In this document: positions 46,518 to 57,379 of the stretch, piece by piece
Numbering within the stretch: position 1 is the first letter of the stretch
Layout: each line of letters starts with the position of its first letter
Assembly: GCF_000711695.1 (NCBI RefSeq)
Contig: NW_013546937.1
Span: forward strand, 17,352 to 81,351
Length of the DNA: 64,000 nt
Direction of reading: 5' to 3'
DNA from: Tilletiaria anomala UBC 951
Lineage: Eukaryota; Basidiomycota; Exobasidiomycetes; Georgefischeriales; Tilletiariaceae
Program-made: the position numbers and the translations under genes
Notes under the pieces: generated by a model
The model's input: the letters and a program-made list of their open reading frames with translations, nothing else
What the model was told of the DNA's origin: nothing
Database searches by the model: none

Positions 46518-48352
46518 TCACATCAGCTCGATCCTCCCACGATCCAGCAAATGCCGCACGGTGCTATAGCGCAGCAGATGCACAGACCCCTTTGTCAGCT
46601 CGGCGTGTGAACCGCTGTGAGAGAGTTTTGAGCGAACAGCACAAGTCAGCAAAGACGTTTTGCAGGGGCGGCTCACGTCCCACACCGCATCACACGAGGC
46701 AGCCTCACTCCAGCAAAAACAGATTACCGCACGCAGCCTTGCAGCGGATAAACACCGGCGCTTCCAGGTCAGGCTTGATGACTGTTCATGGAATGCAATA
46801 CAGCGGTGAGCCTTCCGCAACCTCCAAAAGCCAGGTAGACGGGAGAGAGATTGAGACGCACCCATGTCCCCAGAGCTGCACGCCTCGATCGCCACGTCCT
46901 CCAGACCGCGAAGCTTGGGCGGCAACGCGTTGAGCACAGAAACTTCAAGGTGGTCCACGCGCATTTCCTCGAATCTGTGTTGGCCATGGTCGCCACATAA
47001 GCTTCATTGCGATCCTCACACACAGGATGCGTAGAAAGAAAAAATCTTACCTAGTCACATATGCGCGCTCCAACTCGGATAGTTTCCGAAGCTCCGACGC
47101 AGTGTTGGCGATGTATTGCGAGTACTCTTCGATCTAAAGAAGCGGGCGCAAGTGTGAGCGCATCGAGACAAAGGTGCATTCATACCACTCAGCAGGACCG
47201 CCTTGCACGCACGCACCTTGCCTAACCGCATGCGCAGGTACGCTCGAAGCAGCCATTTCGCCCGCTCAATGTCCAGCGTGACCAGACTGAGTCGAAAGTG
47301 CTCTTCTTCCGACGTCGATTCGTCCGACGCCAGGCTCTCCAAGATGGACTGCAGCGCGGCGCGCAAGCAACGCCAAGGGGAAATTGAGAGTTGGGATGCG
47401 TGTCAGTCTGGCCCGGGCACATCACTTGGTGCCCCGTCTGGTGAAGCCCCTTTGCGTTGCCGCTTGTACACACCTCCTGCTGCCCAATCTGGTCAATCAC
47501 ACCGTCGTGCGCCTCCTCATCGAACGGCCGCAGCTCGGGACAGCATTTTTCCGTGACCCATGCATCGCGCAGCTTCTCGATGAGCGTTTTGCGTCTGTCT
47601 GCCTCGTCTGCGTCGGCGCCGCGTGTGCCTTCACCGTCCCCGCCGTTGCCCATCCCGGAGCCTCGGCCCGCGTGCGTGTCGAGACCGGCGTCGGAGCGGA
47701 AGCGATATGCACGATCGCCCCTACCGGCTGCAGAAAGGTCGTCGTCCTCGTCATCTTCATAGTCGCCATGGCTGTTCGGCTCAGCACGTCGCCCATAACC
47801 TGCTTCTGTCCCTGGGTCGCCCAGTCGCGACCCCAGCGCGTCCAGTTCACGATCTCCATCTCTGATGTCACTGAGGATTTCGTCTAGCAGCGGATCCGGA
47901 TCACCCATCGGTGCTACCCATCCTCGTCTCTGCCTTTCTATCGAAACAGTAGCGCCTCTTCGTGATGGCGACAACAAGCCGTCACCGCCGCCACCCTCAC
48001 CATCGAGGCGTTGTATTCGCCGCTGCTCGACGTTGCTTCGTCGCCGCGGCGACGGGCTGAGGATGTCGCTTACGTTGCTGCCTGTCGCTCTTGCTGCCAC
48101 ACGTCGGGGCGTTAGAACCACATCTTCCCTGTCGGCGCCAGACTCCGAGCTTTCGCCCCTCGAGCCCAGGCCGATACCGAACAGGTACGGATCGTCGATA
48201 TCTTCGTCCATTCGGCTGAGCGAGCGGGCCACTCTCGGATCAGCAGCCCCTTCCGCTGTGGCCATCGCGTTTCGCTGCGCGGCGCGGCCTGCAAAAGGGT
48301 GCTGCGAGTCGTCATCCTCGTCGTCTGAGTTGATCGCGTAGCGAGTCGCCAT
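46518..48352 (-). CDS. SLD5: GINS complex subunit Sld5
   Basis: Six exons: 48352-47474, 47348-47217, 47133-47051, 46974-46862, 46781-46709, 46614-46518, giving 458 residues; all phases close. The GINS core starts near residue 265: LIEKLRDAWVTEKCCPELRP, then SEEEHFRLSLVTLDIERAKW and LLRAYLRMRLGKIEEYSQYI, followed by the B domain (VSVLNALPPKLRG, VIKPDLEAPVFIRCK) and the typical Sld5 end HLLRYSTVRHLLDRGRIELM. GINS binds Cdc45 and Mcm2-7 to form the replicative helicase. The first ~260 residues are an acidic/Arg/Ser-rich disordered extension absent from human Sld5. The ATG at 48352 (MATRYAINSDDED) is used; the frame continues upstream only through a non-ATG codon. Confidence 0.92.
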
Positions 48353-49198
48353 ATCGTGTTCCTGTCCCAACCCGCGAGCGCGCTACGGTGCGTTGCTGTC
48401 GGAACTGGGACGGGGATCGACCTCCCTGGACGCTGGCTTTAGCAAGCGCTTGTCGAGAGGGCCGGTCTGTGTGTTGCTGCAGGTTACATATATCCAAGAT
48501 GGGGTCTGTGATGGATAGCCTGGTGCAGCAGGGCCCCTGCAGGAAGATGCCGCCTTCCTGGGTATTGAAGTTATCCACGAACATCGTCCATCATCGATTG
48601 AACCCGCCAGCTTCTCACAGCGTTGTCTCTGCTGCGGTCAGGTCGAGCGTGTCGCGTTTCTCATGGTGAGTCTCTCAGCGTGCTTCGAAGAGTGCAGCGG
48701 CTTTAGGGTTGCAGATACCCTATACTCTGCAGTTGCACAGCCATCTTACGGCCGAGACGGGTGTCTCGCTCCTGTGTACGCGCGGCTGGGCCACCTGGTT
48801 GACTAACCTTCTCTCTTAGCCTGTGCACGCGTTCCACTCCACAGGGACGGCCAGACAGACCCTAACTGGCTTGGATGCACACAGCTGTGATGCTTAGCGT
48901 TGTGTCCCATGCTGAAGCCCAGCCATTATCACGTTTCTGCCCCCCCAGAATGCACAGAATGCACTCCTTCGAAGGCCTCGTAGTAGCCATAGAGTAGGGA
49001 GAGAAGCTGCGACGACGCACAGAAACATCAAGAAGCATTATCATCGGCTTTTTGCTTGAAGTCAACCTACAGTGCTGCTCCGTGCGAAGAACGCCTCTCC
49101 CATCACACCTTGAAGGCCCTTCATCCGCGCGTTCGCCAGCGATAGATCCGAAAGTAACTCCCGCGTCCGCTTATCGAACCCATGGGTGATTAACAAAT
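48353..49198. other. Divergent intergenic region
   Basis: Upstream region between SLD5 (-) and the amidohydrolase-like gene (+), 846 bases. No extra exon, RNA gene or repeat could be supported. Confidence 0.5.
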
Positions 49199-50711
49199 AT
49201 GCCGCCCAGAAAAGTGCTTCCACTGTCGAGCCTGCAGCCTCGAAAGGAGGATGCAACCATTCCCATGACTCCTGGCTCCTCCGCCTTTCGACCGTCTTCC
49301 TTCCGCCCCAAGTCGGTCCTGCTCGTCCTCAGCGGCGGATCCAGCGTCAAGGCGACCGATCAGGCGCTCAACACTTGGGCCGCAGACGGCTTTGGCAGGA
49401 AGATCGATGGGGAAAAGGCGCCAATCGACCAGTCGGACGAACGCGAGCGGAAGAGCAAGGAGGGCGATGTCACTGCTAAGCTCAGCGCCGTCGTCTACGA
49501 ACTGCCAAAAGGCGAGCAGCCAAATGCCGTCAACCAACTCCGGGCGGCTAACAAGGCACTGCACAACCTTCCCATAACAACCATCGTGCAGCTCAGTGAG
49601 CCGAAACTTCCTGCGACCCAACCGACCCCCGAAACGCTTGCACTCGCCTACCGCGTCTCGCTCCCCGTTCTCGGCGCATCGCTCAAGGCGGACGAGAAGA
49701 CATGGCTGGATCTGATCGAGGCCGCCTCTCAGAAGGATTTGGTGCTCGAGCTCGAAATCGCAAAGGATGGAGAAGTCAAAACTGGGGAGGAGAAGGGTCT
49801 CGAGCGAAGGCAGGAGGAGCTGGAAGAGTTACTTGGGAAAAGCTACGAGGCAGAGATGGGTGAGCAAAAGGGTGACTTCCAGGACGAGAATGGACAGGTC
49901 GACTTGAGTAAAGCTACCAAGGGTGTTCGCATCGTGCTGGGTGAGTAAGAGTCTGTGAAACGTGCAGGGGTGTGTGCGTGCTGAAGAGCGTGATCGTATC
50001 GCATTTCCTTGTAGACAACTTGGCTGGTCCACCCAATCTTCCAAGCAGTCAGCTTCTCCGCAGCAAGTCGCTGGAAGAATGGACCGGCTTCATCTCGCGC
50101 ATAGCATTGCACCCGCGAGTTTACCTCAAGCTCTCACCTTTGCTCTTCCCGAGCGTTGTTCCTCTCCCGTCGCCATCCTCGTCGAATCCGATCGCGAAGG
50201 CTGCTTCCTCTGCGCTCCAGACCGCCTCGAACTTCGCATCGTCCGTCGATATTGGAAGCTCATACGTCGAACGGCGTGTCGAATTGCGCAGGCGCCTGTG
50301 CCTCCTCCTCAACATCGCCTACGAGGCGTTCGGAGAGGACAGGATTATCTTTGCTACCTCGCTCGACGGCTGCGGCGTCAAGCCGACAAAGGGGTCCGCG
50401 GAGGACGGCGCACCGCCTCCCCCTCGCGGAACAGACATCAGCGTTTCCGCTGATGACGAGCTGACGACCAGTCCCGCGGTGCAGACCGAGGGCGAGTCAG
50501 AGGCGAAGGAGGAGCTCTCGGCCGCAGAGGAGTGGTACGAACTCTGCAGGGAAACCTTCCAGCAGATTGGTCTCGGTGACGAGAGTCTTGACAAGATCTT
50601 CAACGAGTGAGTGTGCTCTCCATCATTGCGGTTATTGATAAGCAAGTAACGAATCATGAATATCTGTATCCTTCCCATTACAGAAATGCAGCCTACGTCT
50701 ACCGCATCTGA
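49199..50711 (+). CDS. Amidohydrolase-2-like TIM-barrel protein, possibly non-catalytic
   Basis: Three exons: 49199-49940, 50015-50606, 50684-50711, giving 453 residues. The last exon encodes only the end, spliced to read FNENAAYVYRI, a hallmark of the amidohydrolase-2 (COG3618) family. Other family-like parts are GDNLAGPP, ALHPRVYLKLSPLLFP, EAFGEDRIIFATSLDG and EWYELCRETFQQIGLGDESL. The N-terminal HxH metal-binding motif expected after the first barrel strand is not visible; SVLLVLSGGSSVKATDQALN stands there instead. The protein may be a diverged, metal-free member, or an upstream exon may be missing from this model. Substrate unknown. Assignment is moderate. Confidence 0.6.
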
Positions 50712-51570
50712 TGCTATCTATGAGAGAAGGCAATACAAGGCTACATCACATGTGCGCTAAACTTATACACTGTTGTTAAACGCCGTTAAGTGCGAATCTA
50801 TTCGTAGAAGTGGAACAATGTCATACATACCTTGCTGCACACGGGCGATTCATGATCACGTTTCAGACTTCCACTCGAGGGACGGAACGCAATGAAGGGC
50901 CCGAAGATCTGTTCCAATACATCACGCCAGACTTGCATCCTACAATACATTGATGGACCAGAAGCTTAGAAACGACATGCCACTATGAAAGTCGCGACAA
51001 GATAAATGGATTGTGCAACGAGGCATTGCGACCCTGATCAAAAACGATATAACGCGAAGGTTTATTCGTCTGTCACTGACCGCACCCAGCCCCATCGCTC
51101 GCCCAAAAAGACATCTTACTCTCCGATCAGTATGACGACCTGCTACAGTCCTGGATGAGCGCTGCTTTTGACGGCAGGCTTATCTGATGAAGAGGCGCTT
51201 TTTTGAAAGATCGGGGTTTTGCGTCTATCTTTGAGACGCTAAGCGTTAGGGAGAGGAAAAAAGAAGAGGAAGGAAGGAGAAGCAAATAATTAAATAATCG
51301 TGCAGAGAACGGGTGATGGTGACCTGGCGGGAGGTGGAGGCACAGAATATTCTTTTCATGAAGAGCCAAGGCCTCTCAGCAAATCTTAGGGTTGGCACCT
51401 TGGCCATTGCCATATCCATCTTCATTGTCATTACTTAATCGCGTGCATGACGTTGTCTCACCAACCTCTCACTCCACATGCCATTTGCCATTTGATCTCA
51501 TTCAAGACCTGCGCTTGGGCGACTTTCGCCCGTCAGCGCAACCGCCCCTTGCTCCGTTGCGTAGAGCAAG
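50712..51570. other. Intergenic region
   Basis: It lies between two plus-strand genes, with AT-richer sequence in the middle. No gene or RNA is supported. Confidence 0.5.
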
Positions 51571-53237
51571 ATGGGCTCGGGTTTCGGCTCGCTTTACGGC
51601 GCCGGCAAGCGCGCCCTCGCCAACTTCCCGTCCAGTACATCTTTGAAGGCACTTGGCGGCGACCCGCAGGCATCATCATCGTCCCCGGGAGCTGATGCGG
51701 AATTCGCAAGAGCAGGTGAAGGTGCACGGGTTGACAACATGCCTTATCCTTCATCGTCATCATCAGGTTCAGATGCTGGACCGTACGGAAAGCTCCTGTC
51801 GCCGCCGCGAATCGCAAGGCACAATGTTATCTTGGCGGGTCTACGACGGAGTGGCAAGTCCTCCATTCTTAAGGTAGTCTACGAGCAGCTCTCGCCATCC
51901 GACACACTCTTCCTCGAAAGCCATTCGACAGGCGTCAAGGGCCGCTGGACCACCTTCCATGTCGACTGCTTTTTGCCGCTCAGGATATGGGACGGGCCTG
52001 GACCGTTGATCGGTGAGGGTCCAGGCGCAAGAGGGCGCGGTGCGGTTTTGCGTGATATGCCCGCAGACCAGGACGAAGCAGCTTCCAGAAAAGACTTTGA
52101 GGCGGAGGCAGAGAGCACTGCGGCCGAAGTAAAGGAAGGTAAACTGAGGTGGAGGGATGTAAGCACTGTGATCTTCGTGATAGATGCTCAGGTGAGCTTT
52201 TGAGTGCACTGACGACCATTACGAACATATTTTCCTGACACTAGCCTATGACAGGACGACTACTTTGACTGCGTCGCGCGGCTGCATGAACTCATTTTGA
52301 AAAGCTTTGCGATCAACCCGTTTATCGAATACCATGTCTTCGTGCACAAGGTTGACGGTCTTAGTGACGACTATAAATTCGGTGGGTGGCCTATCGTGCT
52401 AGCATAGAGGCGAATGTCCATCTGACCGTCGAATTTGAGTGCAGATACGCAGCGCGATGTAGAGCAGCGCTTATTGGATGACCTGGCCGATGCATCTGGT
52501 AGCTTTGCCTTTGTCCCTGGCGCGGCGGAGGAAATGGCAAAGGCTGCGCAAAGAGGCCATCAAGTAGGCCCACAAAGCTTCGGACTAGAAGGCGTCTCGA
52601 ATTCGAGGGAGATATTCCCTCTGGAGAGCAGCGTAAAGTTACACTTTCATCTGACATCCATCTTTGACAACTCGGTGTTTGTTGCATTGTCCAAAGTGCA
52701 ACAAAGCCTGATGGAGGGCGCACTCGCTGCATCACTCGAGTCAGCATGTGACAGCATCTGCGGGGTGAGTGTAAATGTCGCACTTGCGACCATGGGGGCA
52801 GCTGATCTGAATCTTGTGCTCAACAGTCTTGTCGCTTCGACAAAGCATTTCTGATGGATGTACCATCACGCACATATATATCCTCGGACTCTACGCCATT
52901 TGAACCCACTTTGTTCGACATGGTATGCGAATATGTCAACTTCCTTTTACTTTTTTCCGACGTCTACAGTGACCTTCAACCGCCTGCATCATCCTCACCT
53001 GCCACAACGACAGCATCAAGCAACGAAGGCCAAGCCAAACAAGGCAAGTGGGCTAGTAGCGTGTGCAAACTCAACCCGGACATTAGCGTTTGTTTCTGGC
53101 AAGTCGACAACAGGCTCGCTTTGATTGCCATCATCAAGTCAGATCTGCAGGCGCGCAATGCTGGCTTGATCGACTACAACGTCTCATTCTTCCGTCGGGC
53201 AATTATCCAGATCGCGCAAGTAGCCCGCTCCGCCTAA
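51571..53237 (+). CDS. GTR2: Rag-type GTPase Gtr2 (RagC/D homologue)
   Basis: Four exons: 51571-52191, 52255-52381, 52445-52764, 52827-53237, giving 492 residues. The P-loop GLRRSGKSSILKVVYEQLSP, VIFVIDAQDDYFDC, VFVHKVDGLSDDYKF (G4 HKVD), FHLTSIFDNSVFVALSKVQQ and CRFDKAFLMDVPSRTYISSD are Gtr2/RagC signatures. The C-terminal roadblock part ends in YNVSFFRRAIIQIAQ. Gtr2 pairs with Gtr1 on the vacuole to activate TORC1 on amino-acid supply. It is longer than yeast Gtr2: a Ser/Ala-rich ~80-residue N-terminus and an acidic insert after WDGPG in the switch II area. A 54-base in-frame GTGAGG..CCCGCAG segment inside that insert could be an additional intron. Confidence 0.92.
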
Positions 53238-53423
53238 CCCATAAGCACGGCACTCTTCGAAGCGGGGCACATCGAACTGCGGACTTTCTTTCTCGGCTCA
53301 CTTTGTAAACTAGGCAACCCGGTGTATGCATCTTTCCACACGGACTGGTGCTCGAACGGCCAGCACAAATTCACCATGTGTATCGCAGATAGGTTGCCTC
53401 TGAGTGCCAGATACAATAGACAC

Positions 53424-54524
53424 TTACATGACGATGCACTGATCGGCATCCCCAGTAGCTTGCTTTGCAAGCTCCCGCGTGAAGCCTGCGTCTCGGTAAA
53501 TGCCGGCGCCGCCTCCTCCTCCGGAGATATGCACGACGACAACGCCAGCATTGTGTGGATCCATCTCCGCGCTGAGGTGCAGGCTGTGTGTAATAGCAGA
53601 GGGAGAGAGCGAGGCGTCGATCAGTTACACTATGAGATTCTTCGTCCAATCAAGACGTACTCTTGCATGAGCTTCTCAACAGCAGGCCTGATCTTGGCGA
53701 CGTGCTGAGCGCTATGATTGCCCTTGCCCGTAATCACACGTAGGTCGGGTATGCCTTGGCGTTGTGCTTCCTTGATGCGCACCTCCGTTCGCTCGATAGC
53801 TTCTTGGACGTACAGTCCGTGCAAGTCTGCAGGGTCACAGAAAACAGCGAAAGTGAACAAAGATTACTTGCGAAAGAAATCTTGGCCTCAACGTACCGAT
53901 CTCATTTGGTGCGCTGTCTTCATTGTTGGCCTTGAAAATCCAGTCTGCGGCCTCCCTGTTCAGGCTCTCCATGCGTTCTTTGTGTTGGTGGCCCTCATTA
54001 CTCAGCTCCTTCGCCCTGGCACGGTCACCAGCCGAATAAGCTCTATGCGACTCATCAAAGCATTTCGCCATCTGGTTCCCCTCGGATTGCGCGTTGGCGC
54101 GAAGCTGCCTATACCGCTCGTCCTTCTGGTTGACCTCATTATCGTGGTAGTTCGGGTGGTTGGGCTTGATGCCCGTTTGCGGGACCGGGAGGGAAGACGA
54201 GGGAGGCCGGTAATGCCCCTGAGGTGGTGGATGGTCGTATGAAGGTCCTCCATTACCCCATGCCTGAGGCTGCACTTGCTGAAATGGCGGTTGTTGCTGT
54301 GGGTATCCGTACGGTTGTTGTTGCTGCTGGGGGTATCCTCCGCCGCCCCCTGCGGCACCAGCGTAAGAGCTGTATCCCTGCTGCTGCTGCGGATGTTGTT
54401 GTTGCTGTTGTTGTTGCTGCTGCTGCTGCTGGCTCTGGTGCTTCTTGAACCATTTGAATGCCTTTTTGGCGAGCCGGATGATCTGGCCCTGATGCTGGTT
54501 CAGGAATCGGATGATATCCACCAT
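53424..54524 (-). CDS. DUF1771-Smr domain protein with poly-Gln tract
   Basis: Three exons: 54524-53897, 53826-53661, 53583-53424, giving 317 residues. The N-terminus MVDIIRFLNQHQGQIIRLAK is amphipathic; a Gln/Gly/Tyr/Pro-rich stretch follows. DUF1771 spans roughly residues 135-195 (RYRQLRANAQSEGNQMAKC, DRARAKELSNEGHQHKERME). The Smr domain is built across both introns: IDLHGLYVQEAIERTEVRI, LRVITGKGNHS, then DLHLSAEMDPHNAGVVVVHI. The LDLHG-like and TGKG motifs match Smr endonuclease domains, known in mRNA decay factors such as Cue2/N4BP2 relatives. Here no UBA/CUE domain is present, as in yeast YPL199C. A Gly-rich loop (SGGGGGAG) precedes the C-terminus. Confidence 0.88.
54396..54431 (-). repeat. 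CAA/CAG repeat encoding Gln12
   Basis: Twelve consecutive Gln codons, a mixture of CAA and CAG, lie near the N-terminus of the DUF1771-Smr protein, followed by more Gln-rich sequence. Confidence 0.95.
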
Positions 54525-55016
54525 GGCGACAGGAAGTCCAACCCAGAGGAGAGATACGGGCGAAGTGATCGAGCTTACGAAAGGACGTTTGGGCGGGCGG
54601 CTCTCGATGCTACCGAAGGCGCGCGTGGACTGACACCACGTAGTTTGCAGGGTCAGGGGGGTGAATGTGATTAGCCCTCCAGCTCTTCACGGTCCTGCGG
54701 ATGGAGTAGAATAACTTTATCACAGATCATGGTGCAAGAGTCTGAATATGCCTCTCAACCCTTTAAGCAAAGAAAAATGAAGCAATTCATCCATCCGCCT
54801 CTTCGGCCACTCCGGCACATCTCTTCTCAGCTCCCCCAATCTCCAAGTTCGCCCTGGCTCCTACTGGAGGCGCAGAAATCATGATCACAGCTGTGGTAGA
54901 GGCTCGAAAGCCCTGATCAGACCACATGTTGTTCTCCTTAGCACCCTACGCAACACCGAAGCGATGCCGTGGGCGGTTTGATCGTGGGCAGTACCTGACG
55001 ATATCAATCGGTTACA
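54525..55016. other. Intergenic region
   Basis: It lies between two minus-strand genes: promoter side of the Smr gene and 3' flank of the hydrolase. No other feature is supported. Confidence 0.5.
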
Positions 55017-56675
55017 TCAAATACGTGGTTTTGGTATCTGCTCATGTAGATGCTGCTGTTGATCATTTGGAGTAGGCCCGACATCTCCTCCACTGTTCTC
55101 CTCCCGGCTTTGGCCTTCGTCTTCTTTTTCGACCTCCTCCCCTTCATCGAAGCCAGTTAAGTAACCTCTTTGACCCTCATTGGCTTCCTGCTCCCTCGCA
55201 ACTTTCTCCTCTTCCCTCAACGCGTCTCTGTCCCTCTCATCACTCTTGCTCCACATTCGGTACTCCCCTACCTCTTTCTTCGTCTCTCCATGTACGATCC
55301 ACGCGAGGAAGATGGGCCAAATGCTCTTTTCCCGCGAGAGAGTCACCTCCGCGAGCTGTTGTGCGACTCCTCGGTCGCGCGCCTTACCTTCGGCAGCAGC
55401 ACCGTGGCTCGGCATATACGCCTCGCCTCCGCGCGTAGCCTTATCGCCGTCTTGCGAGTCTGTGAAGCCTGTGCCGTTGCCTGACTGGAAGGCATTTACG
55501 TGCGCGCACCTTGGCCAGTTTGGCTCCACACGCGGGTTAATTCGGAGCGATTGGACGCGAGAAGTGCTGCAATCGAGCGTGGTGAGGTATCGCTCCATCA
55601 TCTCACTGAGGACAGACAGGATCGAACGTGGCGTTAGTACCCATGGGGTGAGCTAACGATAACCACCCGCACAATACGTACGGCCCCATAGTCTCGTCAT
55701 CAACAAAGCCAAAGTACATGAACGGTGTTGTTCGTGTGTTCTCCCTGGCGCGGCACTCATTGTCCGGACGCGCAAGACTGAAGAGTGGGTGGAAATACCA
55801 TTCGAGCCACTCTGAGCCAGGTCCATATGGTAAGTCGAATCCGAGACCAATGTTGACGCAGCGGAAGATCTTCTCCTCGACCAGCGGCCGTGCAACAAGC
55901 TCCTCCATTGCGAAGCGTGCTGCTAGGCTGGTCGGGTGATTGCGCCAATGCGCATTGCCCGAACATACGGTCATGAAGCGGTTGACACGACGCGTGCTAC
56001 TGCTGCTGGCGCGGTTGGAAGACACCGCCGACGACGGATATGCTTCATTCGCCACAAATTCGGGCTCGAGGAGGACGTGCAGATGCCCACCAAGTGAATG
56101 TCCCATAATGGTCAATTCGATCTGGCGCGCTCTCGCGACCCCGCCAGGCATCAGTCTCGCGCACTCTTCGCGGGCGTGCAGCACGATAGCCTTGAGGTCT
56201 TTCCTCCCCCAGCTCTGTGTCAGATCTTCCGATTCGGGACATTCGCGCAGAGCCGCATCGTATGCCTGGTTGTACTCATCTTCACCTGCTTCCCCTCTCG
56301 CCTTGGCAGCTGTGAGGATGCGCTGCGTGTGCTCAGGGAATGAAGAGCCCGAGTAGCGGTAATCAAAGGTGAAAGCTAGGACGCAGTGCTGTGCGGCCCA
56401 TCTGCAAGCCGCAATACGACACAGCCAAAGCGGATGAAATAAGTTTCTCTTCTACATTGCGCTCATTGATGCACAAAACTTGCACTTGCTAGTTCGCACC
56501 TGCTAAAGTCATGGTAAAACCGTGCGTGAACACCGGTCGCATTCGCGGTTACAAGGATCGCTCGAATGGTGCTCGGGTCCTGGGGCCGGAAAATATGAGC
56601 GGCGAGCGGAAAGCCATCTTCAGCTTTGACTGTAAGCGCTTCGCCAATCGCACTGGTGGTAAATGTCGTGGACAT
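55017..56675 (-). CDS. Alpha/beta hydrolase (COG4757-like)
   Basis: Three exons: 56675-56500, 56401-55682, 55605-55017, giving 494 residues. The core shows a β-strand/oxyanion region (IRAILVTANATGVHARFYHD), FTFDYRYSGSS, a TQSWGRKDLKAIVLHAREE helix, the nucleophile elbow IMGHSLGGHLHVLL (Ser in GHSLGG), and FMYFGFVDDETMGP, where the DD is a candidate acid. The second intron uses GTACGT and an ACTAAC branch site and joins MGP to EMMERYLTTLDC. A His after this (CAHVNAF) could complete the triad. The C-terminal ~110 residues (after WPIFLAWIVH) are Glu/Gln-rich and likely disordered, unusual for the family. Substrate is unknown. Confidence 0.83.
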
Positions 56676-57379
56676 GATGAAGGCAAGGAAGACGTCCTAC
56701 AAGCTTGGGCTCTGTGTGTTTTGTATACTGTCACTCGTGAAAAAGATGCTTCAATACAGGTGAAAGAGTGAGCAAAGTGAAGGGAAGTCAGTGAATGGCG
56801 CTTGCTAGAGAGTCCCTTTCAAAGCGGCTGCTTTTCCTTCCGGTGACCGACTGGTAGCATGCCCCACAACGAGCTGAGGTGTTGAGCAACGAGCAGTTGA
56901 CACCGCAAGACCGGTTCTAAGATGTTGAAAGCCGTCAGCACGAAAGCTGAGCTTTCCCACGTGCCGTCCGTCAGCTTGGGTTGCCGGAGTCCGGGCTGAT
57001 CGTGCTCCGAATGGAAGAAGCAACCCTACTCGAAAGCGAGTGACAGGTTGCGCTCCGTCTCATTCTCCTCGTGCACGGCTCAACCATCCAAAGAGAGAAC
57101 TTCCTGCTAAGCTGTGCTATAGCGTATGGCCTGTCCATGACTGCTTCTCAATGAGATCATCGGACGCGTGCTTCTGCCAGCACTCTCTTCCCGGCGCGCG
57201 TGCAATCGGATGTGCGGTCTCGCCACTTCGATCTTCTGCCATGCGCGACTGTGTACGCTCACGCATGAGGAGGGACGAGCTGTTTGCCGCGAAGTGCTTT
57301 GTGTCCCTAGCTCTTTTGCGACGCAGCTGGATGACGAGGCCGTAGAATAGCATCGTCGAACGAGGGCCTGTCAGATGCG
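56676..57379. other. Divergent intergenic region
   Basis: Upstream region between the hydrolase (-) and TAF2 (+), 704 bases. No supportable gene is seen. Confidence 0.5.
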
